Under the pieces are notes generated by a model. It was not told the DNA's origin, searched no databases, and saw only the letters and a program-made list of their open reading frames with translations. This document shows positions 4,915-7,683 of a stretch of 7,683 nt of DNA, piece after piece. Numbering within the stretch: the first letter of the stretch is position 1; every line of letters starts with the position of its first letter. The stretch spans positions 1 through 7,683 of the forward strand of contig JAKAAV010000098.1 in assembly GCA_021802185.1 (NCBI GenBank). The letters run 5' to 3'. The translations under genes and the position numbers were made by a program. This stretch comes from Chloroflexota bacterium. Its GTDB lineage: Bacteria; Chloroflexota; Limnocylindria; Limnocylindrales; CSP1-4.

Positions 4915-6009
4915 TTGCCGGATGAGCTCCGCCAGGAGGAATTCGAACTCCTGGCCCGCATCGCGCACCGCTACTACGTCGACGATTCGACGCAGGAGGA
5001 GATCGCGCGGGAGTTCGGGCTCTCGCGGCCGAAGGTGCAGCGCCTGCTCGACCGGGCGCGCCGTGCCGGCGTCGTCGACATCCACATCCAGGCTCCGCCC
5101 GGGCTCAACCTCGACCTCGAGGACGACCTTCGGCGGACGTTCCACCTCGCCGACGCGATCGTCGGTCCGCCCCGCTCCGACCCGCAGTCGCAGCGAGAGG
5201 CCGTCGCGCGATGCGCGGCCCGGTACCTCGAGCGACGCGTGTCCAACGGATCCGTCGTCGCCGTCAGCCACGGACGCGACACGGGCGAGCTGCCGCGCTT
5301 CTTCCGCACCGAGCGCCGCGTCGACTGCACGTTCGTCAGCGCGATGGGCGGCTCGCCGAGGGTCGACGCGCCGACCAACCCGAACGAGATCTGCCGCGCG
5401 CTGGCGGAACGGAGCGGCGGCCGGGCCGTGAGCCTGTACGCGCCAGCGTACGTGGAGCGCCCCGACATCCGTGACGAGCTGCTCGAACAGGAGGCGGTCG
5501 CCCACACGCTCGGGCTCGCCGCGCACGCTGACATCGCGCTCGTCGGGATCGGCGGCACCGACGACGACTGCACGATGGTCCGGAGTGGCTGCCTGTCGGT
5601 CGACGAGATGGCCCGGTTGCGCAGCCAGGGCGCGGTCGGCGACGTGCTCGGCAACTACGTCGACATCCTCGGGCGGCCGGTCTCGTCACCCCACCAGGAA
5701 CGGCTGATCGCGCTCACCGTCGAGGACCTGCGCCGAATCGGGACGGCGGTCGCGGTCGTGAGCGAGGCCGAGAAGCCGCGAGCGGTCCTCGGCGTCCTGC
5801 GCTCCGGCGTCGTCGACGTGCTCGTGATCGACGAGCCGAACGCGCGCGCACTGCTGGCGCTCGCACGGGAGGACGGCCTGCCGGGCGACGCGCAGCGCGA
5901 GGACGTGATCCCGGGCGTTCCGCGCGAGGACGTGGTCCCGGGCGCGCTCCCGCGCGAGGCCGAGGCCGGTCGGGCGCAGTCCAGGGAGGTGGTCGACCAG
6001 GGCGTGTGA
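4915..6009 (+). CDS. SorC-family sugar-responsive transcriptional regulator
   Basis: A 364-residue regulator. An N-terminal helix-turn-helix (about 10-55) includes STQEEIAREFGLSRPKVQRLL. The SorC-type effector domain (about 60-320) has features such as VSHG, SAMGG, GIGGTDDD and GAVGDVLGNYVDILGR; this domain folds like sugar-phosphate isomerases and binds phosphorylated sugars. The start is TTG at 4915, with GGGGGG (4902-4907) placed correctly upstream; no ATG fits better. After about residue 322, where the family normally ends, there is a tail of about 42 residues containing REDVIPGVP and REDVVPGALP. The aldolase follows 105 bases downstream on the same strand. By analogy with CggR- and DeoR-like systems it probably senses a sugar phosphate and controls this operon; the actual ligand cannot be read from the sequence. 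Confidence 0.92.
   Translation: MPDELRQEEFELLARIAHRYYVDDSTQEEIAREFGLSRPKVQRLLDRARRAGVVDIHIQAPPGLNLDLEDDLRRTFHLADAIVGPPRSDPQSQREAVARCAARYLERRVSNGSVVAVSHGRDTGELPRFFRTERRVDCTFVSAMGGSPRVDAPTNPNEICRALAERSGGRAVSLYAPAYVERPDIRDELLEQEAVAHTLGLAAHADIALVGIGGTDDDCTMVRSGCLSVDEMARLRSQGAVGDVLGNYVDILGRPVSSPHQERLIALTVEDLRRIGTAVAVVSEAEKPRAVLGVLRSGVVDVLVIDEPNARALLALAREDGLPGDAQREDVIPGVPREDVVPGALPREAEAGRAQSREVVDQGV
5895..5959 (+). repeat. Tandem repeat in the SorC C-terminal tail
   Basis: Blocks at 5895-5917 and 5922-5944 share GCGCGAGGACGTG and TCCCGGGCG and differ at one position over 23 bases; a partial third copy, GCGCGAGG, is at 5952-5959. Spacing is 27 and then 30 bases, keeping the frame and giving REDVIPGVP and REDVVPGALP. 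Confidence 0.85.
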
Positions 6010-6035
6010 GGTCGCGGTCACGATCGCCGCGTCGG

Positions 6036-6075
6036 GCCGGATCCACCGGCGGGACGATGCGACGGGGGCCGCATC
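6036..6075 (+). other. Two small hairpins between SorC and aldolase genes
   Basis: GCCGG-ATCCA-CCGGC (6036-6050) and GATGCG (6056-6061) paired with CGCATC (6070-6075) can form short stems in the 105-base spacer. They have no U-tract. They may be attenuating or processing structures, or simply chance in GC-rich DNA. No clear internal promoter is seen in this gap. Confidence 0.25.
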
Positions 6076-6114
6076 CGAAGGGAAACCGCAAGCGTCCCAG
6101 CGGGAGGTGCTGGA

Positions 6115-6969
6115 TTGCCTGTCGTATCGACGAAATCCATCCTCGACCGGGCGTTCAGGGAGCGCTACGGCGTCGCGGCGATCAACGTCGTGAACGACCT
6201 GACCATGGAGGCCGTGCTCGCGGCCGCGGAGGAGCTCCGCGCGCCCGTCATCATCCAGACGTCTCCGAAGCACGTGCAGATCACGGGCGTCGACGTCATG
6301 TACGCGATGTGGTGCGAGATGACGAAGCAGATCTCGGTGCCCGTCGCGCTGCATCTCGACCACTGCCCGGACCGGAAGCTCATCAGCGAGTGCCTCGCCC
6401 GCGGCTGGAACTCCGTCCTCTTCGACGCGAGCAAGCTCTCGGTCGAGGAGAACAAGCGCCAGTGCATCGAGGTGGTCGCCGAGGCGCGCCAGTACGGCGC
6501 CGACGTCGAGGGCGAGATCGAGGGTTTCAAGCGCACCGAGGAGATGACCGGCGACGAGGCCGAGCACGTCCAGTCGCTCGAGACCGTCGTCGACTTCGTG
6601 AAATCCACCGGCGTCGACGTCTTTGCCCCGGCGATCGGCAACGCGCACGGCACGTACAAGACCACGCCGCACCTCGACAGTCAGCGCGTCACGGACATCG
6701 TGCAGGCGACCGGGATCCCGGTGGCGCTCCACGGCGGCACCGGCATGACCCCGGAGCAGTTCAGCGACCTGATCGCGCGCGGCTGCGCGAAGGTCAACAT
6801 CTCGACCGCGCTGAAGATCGCGTTCATGCAGTCGGGCTACGACTTCATGACCGAGCACCCGGGCGTGTACGACCCGCCCCAGATCTTCAAGGCGCAGCGG
6901 GAGGCCGTCATGGAGATGGCGAAGCACCACATCCAGCTCTTCGGCAGTGCCGGGAAGGCCTGGACGTGA
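6115..6969 (+). CDS. Class II (zinc) fructose/tagatose-bisphosphate aldolase family protein
   Basis: A 284-residue metal-dependent aldolase of the FbaA/GatY/KbaY family, which cleaves ketose bisphosphates into dihydroxyacetone phosphate and an aldehyde. Catalytic Asp82 and zinc ligand His83 lie in LHLDHC; further zinc ligands are His178 in GNAHG and His206 in LHGGTG. The conserved glutamate region VEGE (131-134), phosphate-binding GGTG and KVNIST (226-231, Asn228) are present, so the enzyme looks active. Length equals that of GatY/KbaY. The segment after VEGE (EIEGFKRTEEMTG) and motifs like KHVQITG diverge from typical fructose-bisphosphate aldolases, so the substrate could be a different ketose or deoxyketose phosphate. 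The start is TTG with GGGAGGTG (6102-6109) just upstream. Its TGA overlaps the GTG of the phosphatase, so these two are co-translated. Confidence 0.93.
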   Translation: MPVVSTKSILDRAFRERYGVAAINVVNDLTMEAVLAAAEELRAPVIIQTSPKHVQITGVDVMYAMWCEMTKQISVPVALHLDHCPDRKLISECLARGWNSVLFDASKLSVEENKRQCIEVVAEARQYGADVEGEIEGFKRTEEMTGDEAEHVQSLETVVDFVKSTGVDVFAPAIGNAHGTYKTTPHLDSQRVTDIVQATGIPVALHGGTGMTPEQFSDLIARGCAKVNISTALKIAFMQSGYDFMTEHPGVYDPPQIFKAQREAVMEMAKHHIQLFGSAGKAWT

Positions 6970-7683
6970 GCGCGCTGATCTTCGACTGCGACGGGGTGCT
7001 TGCCGACACCGAGCGGTACGGGCACCTGCCGGCGTTCAACCAGACGTTCGAGGAGTTCGGCCTGCCGATCCACTGGTCGGAGGAGGTCTACGGGCAGAAG
7101 CTCCTGATCGGCGGCGGCAAGGAACGCATGACGAGCGAGCTCACGCCGGAGTTCGTCCGGCGCGCGGGCCTGCCCGAGGATGCCGACGCGCTCGCCGCCG
7201 AAGTCGCGAAGTGGCACAAGCGCAAGACCCAGCTGTACACGGAGTTGGTCGGGGCCGGGAAGCTGCCACCCCGGCCCGGCATCCGGCGGGTCATCTCCGA
7301 GGCGCAGGACGCGGGCTGGAAGCTGGCCGTCGCATCGACGTCGGCCGAGGCCTCGGTGCGCGCGATCCTCGAGTACGCGGTGGGCCGGGAGCGCGCCGAC
7401 CGGTTCGACGTGTTCCTGGCCGGCGACGTGGTGCCCAGGAAGAAGCCGGCGCCGGACATCTACCTGCTCGCGCTCGAACAGCTCCAGCGGCTCGGCGTGC
7501 GGTCGGACGAGATGCTCGTCGTCGAGGACTCGCGCAACGGGCTGGAGGCGGCGACCGCCGCGGGGCTGCGCTGCCTGGTCACGGTCAACGGCTACACCGA
7601 GAAGGAGGACTTCAGCGAGGCGATCCTCGTCGTTTCGTCACTCGGGGACCCGGATGGAGAGCGGACGACCGTCATCGCGAATC
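6966..7683 (+). CDS. CbbY-like HAD phosphatase, 3' end missing
   Basis: The first 239 residues of a HAD-superfamily subfamily IA hydrolase, cut by the window edge. The start is GTG, overlapping the aldolase stop as GTGA. HAD motif I is FDCDGVLADTE with nucleophile Asp7 and acid Asp9; motif II is in VASTS (122-126); motif III lysine is Lys159 or Lys160 in RKKPAPD; motif IV is VVEDSRNGLEA with Glu187/Asp188. The cap region with GGGKERM (49-55) and the C-terminal YTEKEDFSEA are typical of CbbY proteins, which dephosphorylate sugar bisphosphates; the Rhodobacter enzyme acts on xylulose-1,5-bisphosphate, a misfire product of Rubisco. No Rubisco or other Calvin-cycle gene is in the window, so here it may remove phosphate from an intermediate or by-product of the aldolase pathway. 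Only the last residues appear to be missing. Confidence 0.92.
   Translation, partial: MSALIFDCDGVLADTERYGHLPAFNQTFEEFGLPIHWSEEVYGQKLLIGGGKERMTSELTPEFVRRAGLPEDADALAAEVAKWHKRKTQLYTELVGAGKLPPRPGIRRVISEAQDAGWKLAVASTSAEASVRAILEYAVGRERADRFDVFLAGDVVPRKKPAPDIYLLALEQLQRLGVRSDEMLVVEDSRNGLEAATAAGLRCLVTVNGYTEKEDFSEAILVVSSLGDPDGERTTVIAN

Noticed and set aside
4752..4961. Small minus-strand open frame of 69 codons across the divergent promoter region
   Set aside because: It overlaps the SorC start region and has no homology, and its Ser/Arg-rich composition looks like a shadow reading.
3042..5943. Shared 13-mer GGTCCCGGGCGCG as proof of a mobile element
   Set aside because: A 13-base match between two sites is expected by chance several times in a window of this size and GC content; it is only suggestive together with the tandem context.
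5686..6930. A 414-codon open frame antisense to the SorC and aldolase genes
   Set aside because: The sense strand has two well-supported enzymes/regulators; the antisense reading is His/Asp/Arg-rich with no domain. Long antisense frames are normal at this GC content.

Overview
The window is 7.7 kb of very GC-rich DNA (clearly above 65% by eye) from a bacterium, with dense gene packing and overlapping start/stop codons. The base composition, the TTG and GTG starts, and a response regulator / histidine kinase / GerMN lipoprotein cluster fit a high-GC Gram-positive-like lineage. Chloroflexota (a Limnocylindria-type soil or freshwater lineage) or an actinobacterium are the best guesses; the sequence alone does not settle which. 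There are no rRNA, tRNA, insertion sequence, phage or CRISPR features.

Left part (minus strand, read from 3535 down to 157): an OmpR/PhoB-type response regulator, a HAMP-containing membrane histidine kinase and a secreted lipoprotein with GerMN and Gmad2 domains. Each pair of neighbours overlaps by an ATGA, so the three are almost certainly one translationally coupled operon. The order and domain logic resemble the actinobacterial MtrA-MtrB-LpqB module, but the lipoprotein is short and ends in a Gmad2 domain instead of the large LpqB C-terminal part. A strong hairpin at 83-124 lies just past the last gene and may terminate the operon.

Middle (minus strand, 4755-3775): a DODA/YgiD-like class III extradiol dioxygenase with an unusual repeat-containing N-terminal extension. 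The 239-bp gap between it and the response regulator carries a roughly 38-bp tandem repeat with a palindromic core.

Right part (plus strand, from 4915): a SorC-family sugar-responsive regulator, a zinc class II (FbaA/GatY/KbaY-type) aldolase, and a CbbY-like HAD sugar-phosphate phosphatase that runs off the right edge. The aldolase and phosphatase overlap by a GTGA. This looks like the start of a sugar-phosphate catabolic operon controlled by its own SorC repressor or activator. The divergent region 4756-4914 separates it from the dioxygenase.

A recurring oddity is short tandem duplications (18 to 40 bp period) at gene edges and linkers: in the lipoprotein linker, inside the response regulator's DNA-binding half, between genes, at the dioxygenase N terminus and at the SorC C terminus. 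Within genes they keep the reading frame. No clearly new defence or biosynthetic system is visible; the most interesting items are the MtrAB-LpqB-like module and this repeat pattern.
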